Shown piece by piece: positions 1 to 8,302 of a stretch of DNA of 64,000 nt. Position 1 is the first letter of the stretch, and the number at the start of each line of letters is the position of its first letter. The stretch is from Lederbergia wuyishanensis. Lineage in GTDB: Bacteria; Bacillota; Bacilli; Bacillales; Bacillaceae_C. A model generated the notes under the pieces. It did no database searches. It was given only the letters and a program-made list of their open reading frames with translations, and was not told where the DNA came from. The stretch spans positions 46,368 through 110,367 of the forward strand of contig NZ_JALIRM010000016.1 in the NCBI RefSeq assembly GCF_022900255.1, read 5' to 3'. Both the position numbers and the translations under genes were made by a program.

Positions 1-478
1 TAATTAACCACAAACCGACAAACGGCGATATCGCCAATGCAATGGTAGTACCATTTCCAATCATCCCTATTCCTTCTCCCCTTCTTTCATTTGGAATGAT
101 CTCTGCTGCTAATGTAGTAAGAATGGTAATAGACAAACCTAAACCAAAACCATGAAAAATACGAAGGGAAAGAGCAAGATAAAAGTTGTTCGCGATGTAA
201 TAACCAAGAGTTGAAATTAAACATATAAGAATAGAGCTCACTAATACTTTCTTTCTTCCAAATCGATTTGTAAAAATCTCAGTAAAAAAGCGAATAAATA
301 CTGCTGAAAATGTAAAACTACCGATAATCAAACCTATCTGTGAGGTATTAAACCCACTTTGGTTTGATAAAAAAAGTGGAAGTGTAGGCAATAATATATC
401 GAATGCAAAAAAAGAAAAAGCATTCGCTAACATGAGTAAAAAAAATATTTTTGTCCAGAGTGATGTCTTTTTCGACAT
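1..478 (-). CDS. MFS transporter, 5' part (runs off left edge)
   Basis: Open frame of 159 codons from an ATG at 476-478, with no stop before the left edge, so the C-terminal half or more is missing. The visible N-terminus has a short basic leader (MSKKTS), then strongly hydrophobic segments that fit the first four or five membrane helices. An RxGRKK-type loop follows helix 2 (NRFGRKKVL, about residues 74-82), which is the classical major facilitator superfamily A-motif position. The family is proton-driven efflux or uptake of small molecules in the cytoplasmic membrane. The substrate cannot be told from this fragment. It lies about 100 bp downstream of the short-chain dehydrogenase in the same direction, so co-transcription is possible. 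Confidence 0.85.
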   Translation of the reverse strand, partial: MSKKTSLWTKIFFLLMLANAFSFFAFDILLPTLPLFLSNQSGFNTSQIGLIIGSFTFSAVFIRFFTEIFTNRFGRKKVLVSSILICLISTLGYYIANNFYLALSLRIFHGFGLGLSITILTTLAAEIIPNERRGEGIGMIGNGTTIALAISPFVGLWLI

Positions 479-574
479 GGCACATAACCCTTTCTTGAAA
501 ATTGAAAAAATTCAAGGGACTAACCCATTTATGTTTGTCTACTTAGACATCACATAACTGATTTATGCTTGATC

Positions 575-1420
575 TTAATCAAAATTAGTGCTGTCTGACA
601 CTTCACGCCAAGCCTCATACTCGGAGCAGCGGTTCTGTAGATATTGACTGATAAAACCCGCTAGACCAGTACCGACTAACAAGCGTAAAGGAGGATTAGA
701 ATCATTAATTACTGTCATCAGTCCCCTGGCAAGCTTTGCTGGGTCACCAGATTGTTGTTGGTGTCCCGAAAAATAGAAATTCCGCATCATTTCACGTTGT
801 TTTTTATAGTCGGCAATCTCGATATCAGAAAATTTAGCAGAAGTCTGTTCATTAACAAAGTCTGTACGGAAAGGACCCGGCTCAACTAGCATACAACGAA
901 TTCCGAATCCTTTCAATTCCATGTTCAGGCCCTCAATCCACCCTTCCAAAGCGAACTTAGAGGCACTATACACAGAGCCTCCCTCTAAAGATGTGATTCC
1001 CATAGCTGAACTGAACACAATAATTGTGCCTGAGCCTTGCTTGCGCATGGTCGGTAATATGGTACGCGTAAGTTTCATAGTCCCAAATACATTGGTTTCC
1101 ATCTGTTGACGAACGAGCCCTTCAGATGTTTCTTCAAAATATCCCAGCTGAGCGTATCCAGCATTATTGACCAGCACATCAATAGTTCCGAACCGCTCCA
1201 AGGCAGCTTTAACAGAAGATTGTACCTTTCCCTCATTTGTTATATCCAGACTCGTGATCAACAGGTTTGGAGATTCACCTAGAGTTTTTTCCATCCCTTC
1301 TGTTTTACGCGCTGTAGCGACAACTTTGTATCCTTTATTCAAGGCTTCTTTGGCGATAGCTGCGCCTATCCCCTTGTTCGCTCCTGTAATAAACCATACT
1401 TGTTCACTGCTCTTTTTCAT
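575..1420 (-). CDS. Short-chain dehydrogenase/reductase (SDR)
   Basis: 281-residue classical SDR. Visible motifs are the cofactor glycine motif TGANKGIG (residues 12-19), NNAG (85-88), the catalytic serine region FSSAMG (136-141) and YSASK with Tyr151 and Lys155. It should be a cytoplasmic NAD(P)H-dependent oxidoreductase; the substrate is unknown. I chose the ATG at 1418-1420 because AAGGAGAG lies just upstream. The frame stays open to 1504 but the extra 28 residues have no SDR homology. It is divergent from an AraC-family regulator pseudogene, an arrangement in which the regulator usually controls the SDR. The intergenic region holds a perfect 12-bp palindrome at 1558-1569. Confidence 0.92.
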   Translation of the reverse strand: MKKSSEQVWFITGANKGIGAAIAKEALNKGYKVVATARKTEGMEKTLGESPNLLITSLDITNEGKVQSSVKAALERFGTIDVLVNNAGYAQLGYFEETSEGLVRQQMETNVFGTMKLTRTILPTMRKQGSGTIIVFSSAMGITSLEGGSVYSASKFALEGWIEGLNMELKGFGIRCMLVEPGPFRTDFVNEQTSAKFSDIEIADYKKQREMMRNFYFSGHQQQSGDPAKLARGLMTVINDSNPPLRLLVGTGLAGFISQYLQNRCSEYEAWREVSDSTNFD

Positions 1421-1557
1421 ATGTCTTCTCTCCTTATTTAATTTTGTTGAGATTGTTCTTGTATATGGCACAAGTTTATTATCCAATAAGACAAAAAAAT
1501 CCATTATCTGATTTGTCTTTAATGATTGCCTAATTCTCTACTATCACTAACAATCTA

Positions 1558-1569
1558 AGCTTATAAGCT
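1558..1569. promoter_or_regulatory. 12-bp palindrome in SDR/AraC divergent region
   Basis: AGCTTATAAGCT is a perfect palindrome midway between the divergent SDR gene and the AraC-type pseudogene. It could be an operator or part of overlapping promoters. The -10 and -35 elements here are not convincing, so the assignment is weak. Confidence 0.3.
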
Positions 1570-1602
1570 CTATAATAAAGTCAAAACAACAAGGAGGAGT
1601 CT

Positions 1603-2518
1603 ATATTCGAGGAAATACGCAAACGACAGGAGGAACTCGTTAATCTCATAGAGAGTTATTCGGGACAGGACGGATTTTACCAGACAGATATCCCTTCTTT
1701 ATTTTTTGCTCGATTGTCTAATGTAACTGATCCTGCTTACAGAATTTACGCGTCATCCTTCTGCTTTATTGCCCAAGGTTTGAAAGAGATATTGCTAGTG
1801 GAAGAACAATTCAAATATGGTCCTTCCGACTACCTAATTACATCTATGAATTTACCTGTAATCGGACAGGTCACAAAAGCTTCTGCCGATGTTCCATATC
1901 TGAGTTTAAGACTTGATTTTTCTCATATGGAAATTTTAGAAGTTTTAAATAACTCAAAAATCCAAATAGCCTCTAAGGATAGTGCACAACGAGCATTATT
2001 TGTCGGAAAAATCGAGTTAAATGTACTGGATTCATTACTTCGATTAGTTCGTTTGCTATACAGCCCTGATGATATTCCATACCTTGCTCCTATTTATAAA
2101 AGAGAATTACTATATAGACTTCTGCAGGGACAATATGGAATTGCACTAGCACAAATCGCACTAGAAGGGAGCAGCACCTATCGAATTAGAGACGTTATCG
2201 AACATATCAATTAACTACGATAAGCCTTTAAGAATTGAAGGTCTGGCAGATATAGCTAGTATGAGCGTATCTGCATTTCACAAACACTTCAAAGAGGTAA
2301 CCACTATGAGTCCAATTCAGTTCCAAAAACAGGTCAGATTACAGGAAGCCAAGCGACTTTTAATGTCTGAATCAACAGATGCTGCTGATGTGGCATTCAG
2401 AGTTTGTTACGAAAGTCCCTCGCAATTTAGCCGGGAGTATTCCCGCATGTTTGGGTTCCCACCAATAGAAGATATTAGGCGCCTGAGAGAGCAATACAAC
2501 CAAAAGGTAGATGCATGA
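1603..2518 (+). pseudogene. AraC-family transcriptional regulator, broken
   Basis: The reading frame that belongs to an AraC regulator with an N-terminal ligand-binding domain opens right after an excellent ribosome site (AAGGAGG, 1591-1597), but the start position reads ATA (1603-1605), not ATG. The frame runs to a stop at 2212-2214, just before the DNA-binding domain. Homology continues one frame over from about 2213 (NYDKPLRIEGLADIA, then SVSAFHKHFK and ESPSQFSREYSRMFG, the two helix-turn-helix units of AraC proteins) to a stop at 2516-2518. So there are two lesions: loss of the start codon and a frameshift (one extra base or two missing) at about 2211. An intact family member is near 300 residues, matching the summed length. 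A sequencing error could explain the frameshift but less easily both changes. Confidence 0.8.
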
Positions 2519-2540
2519 ACCCCTTGCCTATAGGGTTCAT
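2515..2540 (+). terminator. Hairpin at end of AraC pseudogene
   Basis: ATGAACCC (2515-2522) pairs with GGGTTCAT (2533-2540). The stem overlaps the stop codon of the pseudogene and is followed by a short T-rich stretch (ACCTATTTTC), so it could act as a weak plus-strand terminator. Confidence 0.4.
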
Positions 2541-2727
2541 ACCTATTTTCAATAATAGTTTCCTGGTAATTTTATCCTCCCACTAAAAACAATGGCATCT
2601 ATTAGTGGATTGTTTGACATCTAATTTTTATGAAATATCGATCCTTTGATTGTCAAAATAATCATTTTCAAGAGAATAATTAGATTCAAAAGTATTTTTT
2701 GGCATAAAAAAAGACCCCCAACCAGTG

Positions 2728-2780
2728 ACTGAACCCCGAATAGCGGACACCTTAAAATAGTGCCCTATTCGGGGTTCAGT
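2728..2780. repeat. Perfect 16-bp inverted repeat, possible IS-end remnant
   Basis: ACTGAACCCCGAATAG (2728-2743) and its exact reverse complement (2765-2780) enclose 21 bases. Each arm continues imperfectly into a GGACAC/GGCAC motif. The arms start with TGAAC and end with GTTCA, as in IS3-family termini (TG...CA ends), so this may be two terminal repeats left after internal deletion. The A-run at 2705-2712 would give a T-run for minus-strand transcripts after GGGGGTC, so the area may also end the nanE transcript. The rest of the 2519-2856 gap shows no gene. Confidence 0.5.
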
Positions 2781-2856
2781 TCAAACACAAGAGTCATTTT
2801 TATTTTGAAACATAATGCTTTTTTATAACTAATTTTATCCTATCCGTTTTATATAA

Positions 2857-3549
2857 TTACTTTTGGATAGCATCAACGAATCTTTTTGTAATCTGCTGTG
2901 GTCTAGTAATTGCTCCGCCTACTACCACTGCATGGACATTGCTTTCTATTAAGGAACGAGCGATTTCAGGGGTGGATACATTTCCTTCTGCAATAACTTT
3001 TGCCCTTTTCACCTGTTTTATGATTTCTTTAATTACTTCATAATTATTATGGTCAATTTTCAATCCTTGTGTTTCCATAGTGTATCCATATAAAGTTGGT
3101 GCAACAATATCAAATCCAAGTTTGTCTGCATATATAGCTTCCTCAACGGAGGAAACATCAGCCATCAAAATAATATTTGGATATTTTGCTTTTATTTCCT
3201 TATAAAATTGCTCTAATGTGCTGCCATCAGGTCTAATACGGGCAGTGGCATCAGTCGCTATAATTTCTGATCCTGTTTCCATCAAAGCATCGATTTCATT
3301 CATAGTTGGAGTGATAAACACGGGATGATCTCTGTATACCTGTTTGATAATTCCAATAACAGGAAGTTCAACCTGCTTTTTAATTTCCAAAATATCAGAT
3401 ACAGAGTTGGCACGAATCCCTATTGCCCCTCCTTCTTTAGCAGCTACTGCCATACGTCCCATAATAAATGAGCTGTGTAAGGGTTCACCTTCTAATGCCT
3501 GACAGGAGACGATTAATCCTTTAAATAGCTGATCTAATACTGATTGCAT
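2857..3549 (-). CDS. nanE: Putative N-acetylmannosamine-6-phosphate 2-epimerase
   Basis: 230-residue TIM-barrel protein of the NanE family, which interconverts ManNAc-6-phosphate and GlcNAc-6-phosphate in the cytoplasm. Supporting blocks are [14 protein letters not shown] near the N-terminus, [15 protein letters not shown] (with the family lysine), ADVSSVEEA, and AEGNVSTPE near residue 190. Length is usual for the family. It is 27 bp downstream of the PTS permease gene in the same direction, and the EIIA gene lies further upstream, which suggests one amino-sugar uptake operon: the permease would deliver a phosphorylated sugar and NanE would feed it into GlcNAc metabolism. No other sialic-acid genes (nanA, nanK) are visible. 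Confidence 0.9.
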   Translation of the reverse strand: MQSVLDQLFKGLIVSCQALEGEPLHSSFIMGRMAVAAKEGGAIGIRANSVSDILEIKKQVELPVIGIIKQVYRDHPVFITPTMNEIDALMETGSEIIATDATARIRPDGSTLEQFYKEIKAKYPNIILMADVSSVEEAIYADKLGFDIVAPTLYGYTMETQGLKIDHNNYEVIKEIIKQVKRAKVIAEGNVSTPEIARSLIESNVHAVVVGGAITRPQQITKRFVDAIQK

Positions 3550-3576
3550 TTATTACACTTCCTTATATGATAGATT

Positions 3577-5124
3577 CTAATCTAATTGACCCAAGTATTC
3601 TTCAACTTCGTTTTTTACAACCGTAACTTGTGGGCCATAAATAATTTGTACGCCATTTCCTTTTTTAACGATTCCTTTTGAACCTGTTTGTTTAATAATA
3701 CTCTCATCAAATAATGATTCATCTTTGACTGTTACACGTAAACGAGTTGCACAGCAATCCACTATATCGATATTTTGCGATCCGCCTAAACCTGCAACAA
3801 TTGTTTTAGCACGCTCAGTTGCAGCTACTTGATTAGTGGGAGATGTCTGTTTTTCATCATCTTCACGTCCAAGGACTTTATAATTCTTTTTCCTAATTAA
3901 AAACTTAAATGTAAAGTAATATAAGAAGAACCAAGGAATCCCTACAAATAACACATAAATCCAGTTTGTTTTATCCACACCTTGGAGGATACCAAAAAGA
4001 ATAAAATCGATGAACCCTCCCGAGAAGGTTTGTCCAACTGTGATATTAAAGATATCAGCCATCATAAAAGCTAAACCATCAAATAGTGCATGGACAACAT
4101 AGAGAACTGGAGCCACAAATAAAAAGCTGAATTCCAGTGGTTCAGTTATTCCTGTTAAAAATGAAGTCAAGGCAGCAGATAAGAGAATCCCTGCGACTAG
4201 TTTCTTATTTTTCGGTTTCGCACAATGATAAATTGCTAGTGCTGCTCCTGGGAGGCCAAACATCATGGTAATAAACCTACCAGACATAAACCTGGAAACT
4301 CCCTCGTAATAATGTTCTGTGTTTGGATCTGCTAATTGCGCAAAGAAGATGTTTTGAGTACCACTAACAATTTTTCCGCCAATCTCCATTGTGCCACCTA
4401 AGGCTGTTTGCCAAAATGGTAAATAGAAAATATGGTGTAGCCCTAAAGGACCAAGCATCCGTAAAACAAAGCCATAGATTAATGTTCCAATTACACCAGA
4501 GCTGGTTACCAACGAACCTAATTGGTTAATAAATAGCTGAACAAAAGGCCAAACAACAAAAAGAATTGCCCCAGCAATGATCGATGTAAAGGATACGACT
4601 ATCGGAATAAACCTTGAGCCCCCAAAAAAACCTAACACTTGGGGAAGCTGGATTTTATTATATTTATTGTGTAGCAAAGCGGCTATTATCCCAATAATAA
4701 TCCCGCCAAACACCCCTGTTTCCAAGGTCTGGATACCAACTGCCATCCCCTGTCCAGCTCCAGCTAAATTATCTTTAGCAAGCTTCCCAGTAATAGAGAG
4801 CAATGCACTTATTGTACTATTCATTACAAAATATCCAATCATGGCAGCCAGTCCAGCTGTCCCTTTATCGGAACGCGCTAAACCTACCGCGACACCAACG
4901 GCAAAAATGATAGGTAAGTTTGCAAATACGATATTACCTGCAGAACTCATAATCGTAAAAATGGCTTGAAGCCATGTAATATCTAAAAATGGATACGCTG
5001 AAACGGTATTTGGATTTGATAGCGCACCACCGATTCCTAGCAGAAGACCTGCAGCTGGTAAGACAGCTATAGGCAACATAAAGGACTTTCCAAATTGCTG
5101 TGCCTTTTCAAAAAATTTCTTCAT
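3577..5124 (-). CDS. PTS permease EIICB, glucose/N-acetylhexosamine type
   Basis: 515 residues. Residues about 1-410 form the membrane EIIC domain (many hydrophobic segments; GLHHIFYLPFW and GITEPLEFSFLFVAP are typical of the PtsG/NagE/MalX superfamily). Residues about 435-515 form EIIB with the phosphorylated cysteine in CATRLRV (Cys458). No EIIA domain is fused; one is encoded separately just upstream. It imports and phosphorylates a sugar. NanE downstream and a NagR-like operator upstream of the EIIA gene point to an N-acetylhexosamine (ManNAc or GlcNAc), but this is inference; glucose cannot be excluded. Start is an ATG with a GAGTGAG-type site upstream. Confidence 0.9.
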   Translation of the reverse strand: MKKFFEKAQQFGKSFMLPIAVLPAAGLLLGIGGALSNPNTVSAYPFLDITWLQAIFTIMSSAGNIVFANLPIIFAVGVAVGLARSDKGTAGLAAMIGYFVMNSTISALLSITGKLAKDNLAGAGQGMAVGIQTLETGVFGGIIIGIIAALLHNKYNKIQLPQVLGFFGGSRFIPIVVSFTSIIAGAILFVVWPFVQLFINQLGSLVTSSGVIGTLIYGFVLRMLGPLGLHHIFYLPFWQTALGGTMEIGGKIVSGTQNIFFAQLADPNTEHYYEGVSRFMSGRFITMMFGLPGAALAIYHCAKPKNKKLVAGILLSAALTSFLTGITEPLEFSFLFVAPVLYVVHALFDGLAFMMADIFNITVGQTFSGGFIDFILFGILQGVDKTNWIYVLFVGIPWFFLYYFTFKFLIRKKNYKVLGREDDEKQTSPTNQVAATERAKTIVAGLGGSQNIDIVDCCATRLRVTVKDESLFDESIIKQTGSKGIVKKGNGVQIIYGPQVTVVKNEVEEYLGQLD

Positions 5125-5170
5125 AGTTGCTCACTCCTTTTCATGTTGTATATTTACAAGATAGCCAAAA

Positions 5171-5203
5171 GAAAGCACATTCTATATTCACGAATGTGCT
5201 TTC
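5171..5203 (-). terminator. 12-bp perfect hairpin between EIIA and EIICB genes
   Basis: GAAAGCACATTC (5171-5182) and GAATGTGCTTTC (5192-5203) form a perfect 12-bp stem with a 9-base loop. On the minus strand it is followed by TTTTGG, so it could be a partial terminator or an mRNA-stabilising end separating EIIA from EIICB/NanE expression. Confidence 0.55.
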
Positions 5204-5308
5204 AAGACTTTTCATCAATGTCTACAATTTCTTGAAATGGTTTTCATCCTTATAAAGGGCTTTATTCTTTTACTTGCTGTTGAGAAAGTGATGGTTATCC
5301 TATACTTC

Positions 5309-5854
5309 CTAGAATTGTAAGGATAAAATCCCGCTCTCACCTTGTTTTGTTTTCCCTTGTTTTATCAAGTTAATTTTCGTAGCATTTGTGAAAACTATCG
5401 CTGTAACAGTTGAAGGCGCTGATTTTTTAATGAAATCAAGATCAAACTTCAAAATTTCTTTTCCTTTTGTAACCTTCTCGCCTTCTTCTACGACAACCGT
5501 AAAACCTTCACCCTTTAGATTGACCGTATCCATGCCAATATGGATGAGAATTTCCAAACCCTGTTTTGATTTAATTCCTATCGCATGTTTAGTTGGAAAG
5601 ACATTCAAAATTTCACCATCGACTGGTGATACTACCGAACCACTTGCAGGGATAATCGCAAATCCATCCCCCATCATTTTCTGAGAGAAAACTTCATCTT
5701 CAACTTCAGTGATTGGAATGATTTCTCCCTCAATTGGCATCACAAATTCTTGATCGTTTAGTATTTTTTCTGCGGATGTTACATCATCTTTAGACTCTGC
5801 TGCATGATTTGATTTATTCTTATTTTTTCCCTTTAAAAAACCAAACAGATTCAA
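5309..5854 (-). CDS. crr: PTS glucose-type EIIA component
   Basis: 181 residues. A charged, low-complexity N-terminal linker (about 1-35) precedes a complete IIA-Glc domain. His90 (TKHAIG) and His105 (LIHIGMDTV) are the active-site pair; His105 is the expected phospho-acceptor from HPr. It passes phosphate to EIIB. The start is a TTG at 5852-5854 with AAAGGAGTGG just upstream; no ATG fits. The linker-like N-terminus suggests that the gene may descend from a three-domain permease, as in PtsG or NagE. It is first in the operon with the EIICB and nanE genes, behind a NagR-like operator (5916-5932). Confidence 0.9.
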   Translation of the reverse strand: MNLFGFLKGKNKNKSNHAAESKDDVTSAEKILNDQEFVMPIEGEIIPITEVEDEVFSQKMMGDGFAIIPASGSVVSPVDGEILNVFPTKHAIGIKSKQGLEILIHIGMDTVNLKGEGFTVVVEEGEKVTKGKEILKFDLDFIKKSAPSTVTAIVFTNATKINLIKQGKTKQGESGILSLQF

Positions 5855-5894
5855 TCCACTCCTTTTATATTTATATTTCCCTCTAAAAAAGAAA

Positions 5895-5932
5895 ATATTA
5901 GAACTGAATAGATACAGTTGTCTATACCAACT
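5895..5932 (-). promoter_or_regulatory. Promoter with GntR/NagR-like operator for PTS operon
   Basis: AGTTGTCTATACCAACT (5916-5932) is an interrupted palindrome with arms AGTTG/CAACT, resembling the GntR-family NagR sites of Bacillus (TGGTNTAGACCA type). It overlaps a possible -35 (TAGACA, 5919-5924), 18 bp from TAATAT (5895-5900). Repression relieved by an amino-sugar phosphate would fit the nanE neighbour. The regulator is not in this window. Confidence 0.55.
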
Positions 5933-6110
5933 TAATTAAGCATACGATTAGCGATTTAACCATTTCTTTTAATTTGCATCTTCCTGTTCTTTTATTGCTT
6001 AGGATTTGGATTGGTCTTAAAATAAGGCCAAATTCCTTTTGGCTTTTTCATAAAGATATGTTTTCATAAAATAATTACATTCAATCTTCATTCACTAACT
6101 TTTCCACAAA

Positions 6111-6148
6111 CAAAAACAGACTATCTCATCATCAGTGAGATAGTCTGT
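6111..6148 (-). terminator. rpsI terminator
   Basis: ACAGACTATCTCA (6116-6128) pairs perfectly with TGAGATAGTCTGT (6136-6148) over 13 bp, followed on the minus strand by TTTTGTTTG. It lies 31 bp after the rpsI stop. The rest of the 5933-6110 gap shows no gene. Confidence 0.92.
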
Positions 6149-6179
6149 AAACGTTGATATATAAATGTTTTTACAAAAA

Positions 6180-6572
6180 TTAACGTTTTGAGAACTGTGG
6201 CGCGCGACGTGCACCTTTAAGACCGTATTTTTTACGTTCTTTCATACGTGGGTCACGAGTTAATAATCCTGCACGCTTAAGTGTTCCACGGTATTCAGGA
6301 TCTGCTTCAAGCAATGCGCGAGCGATTCCGTGACGGATAGCTCCTGCTTGACCTGTATAACCGCCGCCTTTTACAGAAACAAGAACGTTGTAGTTTCCTA
6401 CTGTTTCAGTTGCTGCTAGTGGCTGTTTAATGACTTCGCGTAAAGCTGCGAATGGAATATAGTCTTCTACATCACGATCGTTAATAATGATACGGCCTTC
6501 GCCTGGTACTAAACGTACGCGGGCAACAGAGCTTTTACGGCGACCTGTACCATAGTATTGAACTTGTGCCAA
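6180..6572 (-). CDS. rpsI: 30S ribosomal protein S9
   Basis: 130 residues, the normal length. S9 sits in the head of the small subunit, and its C-terminal tail reaches the P-site tRNA. Visible are [19 protein letters not shown] at the N-terminus, the [19 protein letters not shown] core and the basic [17 protein letters not shown] tail that contacts tRNA. It follows rplM by 20 bp and is last in a two-gene operon ended by a strong terminator. In B. subtilis the next genes are ybaJ and cwlD; here a PTS operon follows instead. Confidence 0.98.
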   Translation of the reverse strand: MAQVQYYGTGRRKSSVARVRLVPGEGRIIINDRDVEDYIPFAALREVIKQPLAATETVGNYNVLVSVKGGGYTGQAGAIRHGIARALLEADPEYRGTLKRAGLLTRDPRMKERKKYGLKGARRAPQFSKR

Positions 6573-6592
6573 TGTAATGCCCTCCCTTTAAT

Positions 6593-7030
6593 TTACCCGC
6601 GAAGCTCGTATACTTCCGGTTTTTGTGCTTCATGTGGATGCTCAGATCCAGCGTATACATGCAATTTTTTACCCATTTGACGACCTAAAGAACCTTTAGG
6701 AAGCATGCCTTTAATTGCAAGCTCAAGCATTTTTGTTGGATACTTTGCACGCATTTCTCCAGCAGTTCTAGTTTTTAATCCACCAGCGAATCCTGAATGG
6801 CGATAATAGATTTTGTCAGATAGTTTCTTACCAGTCAATTCGATTTTATCAGCATTAATAAGAATTACATGATCGCCAGTATCAACATGTGGCGTGAAAG
6901 TTGGTTTATGTTTACCGCGCAAAATGGACGCAACTTCTGATGCAAGACGACCAAGAGTTTTGCCTTCAGCGTCTACAACGTACCATTTACGTTCGATTTC
7001 ACTGGCTTTAGCCATATACGTAGTACGCAT
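6593..7030 (-). CDS. rplM: 50S ribosomal protein L13
   Basis: 145 residues, as in B. subtilis. L13 binds 23S rRNA early in large-subunit assembly and represses its own operon by binding its mRNA leader. Typical blocks are [17 protein letters not shown], the [16 protein letters not shown] strand, [12 protein letters not shown] and the [10 protein letters not shown] loop. Start ATG has AGGAGGG upstream. A leader hairpin of the L13 type (7081-7107) and a good promoter (7132-7160) lie upstream, so rplM-rpsI is a self-regulated pair. Confidence 0.98.
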   Translation of the reverse strand: MRTTYMAKASEIERKWYVVDAEGKTLGRLASEVASILRGKHKPTFTPHVDTGDHVILINADKIELTGKKLSDKIYYRHSGFAGGLKTRTAGEMRAKYPTKMLELAIKGMLPKGSLGRQMGKKLHVYAGSEHPHEAQKPEVYELRG

Positions 7031-7110
7031 TGATTACCCTCCTAAATTTTACAAAATTCCAAGTTCGTATTTATTTCAATCACAATAAGTTTCCGGGGCT
7101 TATCGTGGGG
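7031..7110 (-). promoter_or_regulatory. L13 leader (autoregulatory RNA)
   Basis: On the minus strand CACGATAAG (7099-7107) pairs with CTTATTGTG (7081-7089) around the loop CCCCGGAAA. This matches my memory of the Bacillus L13 leader (Rfam L13_leader), in which free L13 binds the leader and lowers rplM-rpsI expression. It lies between the promoter and rplM. Confidence 0.8.
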
Positions 7111-7131
7111 TTAAAAACAATACCATAGGAT

Positions 7132-7160
7132 ATGATATCGTTTTTGACAAGCAAAGTCAA
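7132..7160 (-). promoter_or_regulatory. SigA-type promoter of rplM-rpsI
   Basis: -35 TTGACT (7155-7160), 17-bp spacer, -10 TATCAT (7132-7137) on the minus strand. Transcription would start at about 7125, just ahead of the L13 leader. Confidence 0.75.
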
Positions 7161-7373
7161 GATTTTTTTGAACGCCAGGTGAAGTTGTTTCATAAAAAAA
7201 TTTACTATTGAACTTGTGTAATAATTACGAAAGTCGAGAAAACGGCAATATTCTTTTTTGAATTCGTGCGAATATCCCGATATTTGTGCATTCATTAGTA
7301 AAACCATGCAATTACGGGAAAGTGCTCTTAAGCATTTATTGAAAATGCAGGATTAGTACGTTGATGGATCTAT

Positions 7374-7528
7374 CGTGACGATTTAATAAGTTTTATCACG
7401 ATTTCTTGACTTGCACAGCCACTATCGTGACTTTTCTTGAAGTTATGCCGTGATTCCTTTTCTTGCATGGCAAATTCGTGTCATTTCTTGAAGTTATGCC
7501 ACGTTTCCTTCATTGCAATACACATTGG
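7374..7528. repeat. Degenerate 51-52-bp tandem repeat, 3 copies
   Basis: Units start with CGTG at 7374, 7426 and 7477. Copies 2 and 3 share the block TTCTTGAAGTTATGCC and a C-GT-TTCCTT half; copy 1 is more diverged. The array lies 20 bp after the truA stop, in the 518-bp gap before the rplM promoter. The remainder of the gap (7161-7373) is AT-rich with no credible gene. Confidence 0.65.
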
Positions 7529-7548
7529 TATAAAATGGCGAAACTATC

Positions 7549-8286
7549 TCAATAATAAACCTCCCACAAATACAAACCTTCTGCAGGTGCAGTTTTACCA
7601 GCAAGAGTACGATCGCGTCCAGCTAAGATATCTGGAATTCTTACAAGCTCGATTTTCCCGGTTCCAACATCAAGCAACGTTCCAACCATGATTCGGACCA
7701 TATTATAAAGAAAGCCATTTCCAGTAAAGGTGAACACCAACTCATCCAAGTTCTGTTCAATGCTAATCTTAGATACGGTTCTCACTTTATTCTCCTTATC
7801 CGTTTTCGTGGAACAGAAACTTGTATAATCATGAGTACCAATTAAAAAGTCAGCGGCATTCTTTATTTTTGAGATGTCGGTTTTATACGGATGATATGCA
7901 GCATAATGACGTTTAAACGGATTACGAACGGAACCCATATACACAACGTACTTATACGTTTTTCCCTTTGCATCAAAACGTGCGTGAAAATCAGAAGAAG
8001 CAGTGTGCACTTCCATAATCGAAATATCCTCTGGCAGTAAACCATTCAAGGCTTTGACCCAGCGCTCTGATGGAAGCTGCAAAAAAGAATCAAAATGGAT
8101 GACTTGTCCTCTAGCATGTACTCCTGCATCGGTGCGGCCAGAAGCAATTACATTTACATCTGCCCCTTTATGCATTGTTCTAAGTGCTTTTTCAAGTTCC
8201 TCTTGAACTGTTCTCCCATTAAGCTGAATTTGGTATCCTGAAAAACCGGATCCGTCGTAAGTGACTATCCCTTTATATCGTTGCAT
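7549..8286 (-). CDS. truA: tRNA pseudouridine(38-40) synthase TruA
   Basis: 245 residues. TruA makes pseudouridine at positions 38-40 of the tRNA anticodon arm. The catalytic aspartate lies in SGRTDAGVHARGQV (about residues 50-63), and the N-terminal TYDGSGFSGYQ and C-terminal NGFLYNMVRIMVG motifs are classical. I chose the ATG at 8284-8286, nine bases after GAAGGA; a TTG three codons earlier is too close to that site. It follows ecfT by 16 bp and ends the ecfA1-ecfA2-ecfT-truA cluster, as in B. subtilis. Confidence 0.97.
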   Translation of the reverse strand: MQRYKGIVTYDGSGFSGYQIQLNGRTVQEELEKALRTMHKGADVNVIASGRTDAGVHARGQVIHFDSFLQLPSERWVKALNGLLPEDISIMEVHTASSDFHARFDAKGKTYKYVVYMGSVRNPFKRHYAAYHPYKTDISKIKNAADFLIGTHDYTSFCSTKTDKENKVRTVSKISIEQNLDELVFTFTGNGFLYNMVRIMVGTLLDVGTGKIELVRIPDILAGRDRTLAGKTAPAEGLYLWEVYY

Positions 8287-8302
8287 GCTTTTCAATCCTT
8301 CA

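Noticed and set aside
7080..7307. 75-codon frame on the minus strand upstream of rplM
   Set aside because: It covers the rplM promoter and the L13 leader hairpin, has no good ribosome site and no family resemblance.
7374..7528. CRISPR array
   Set aside because: Units are directly adjacent and diverged along their whole length; there are no identical repeats with unique spacers and no cas genes in the window. The same holds for 63029-63236.
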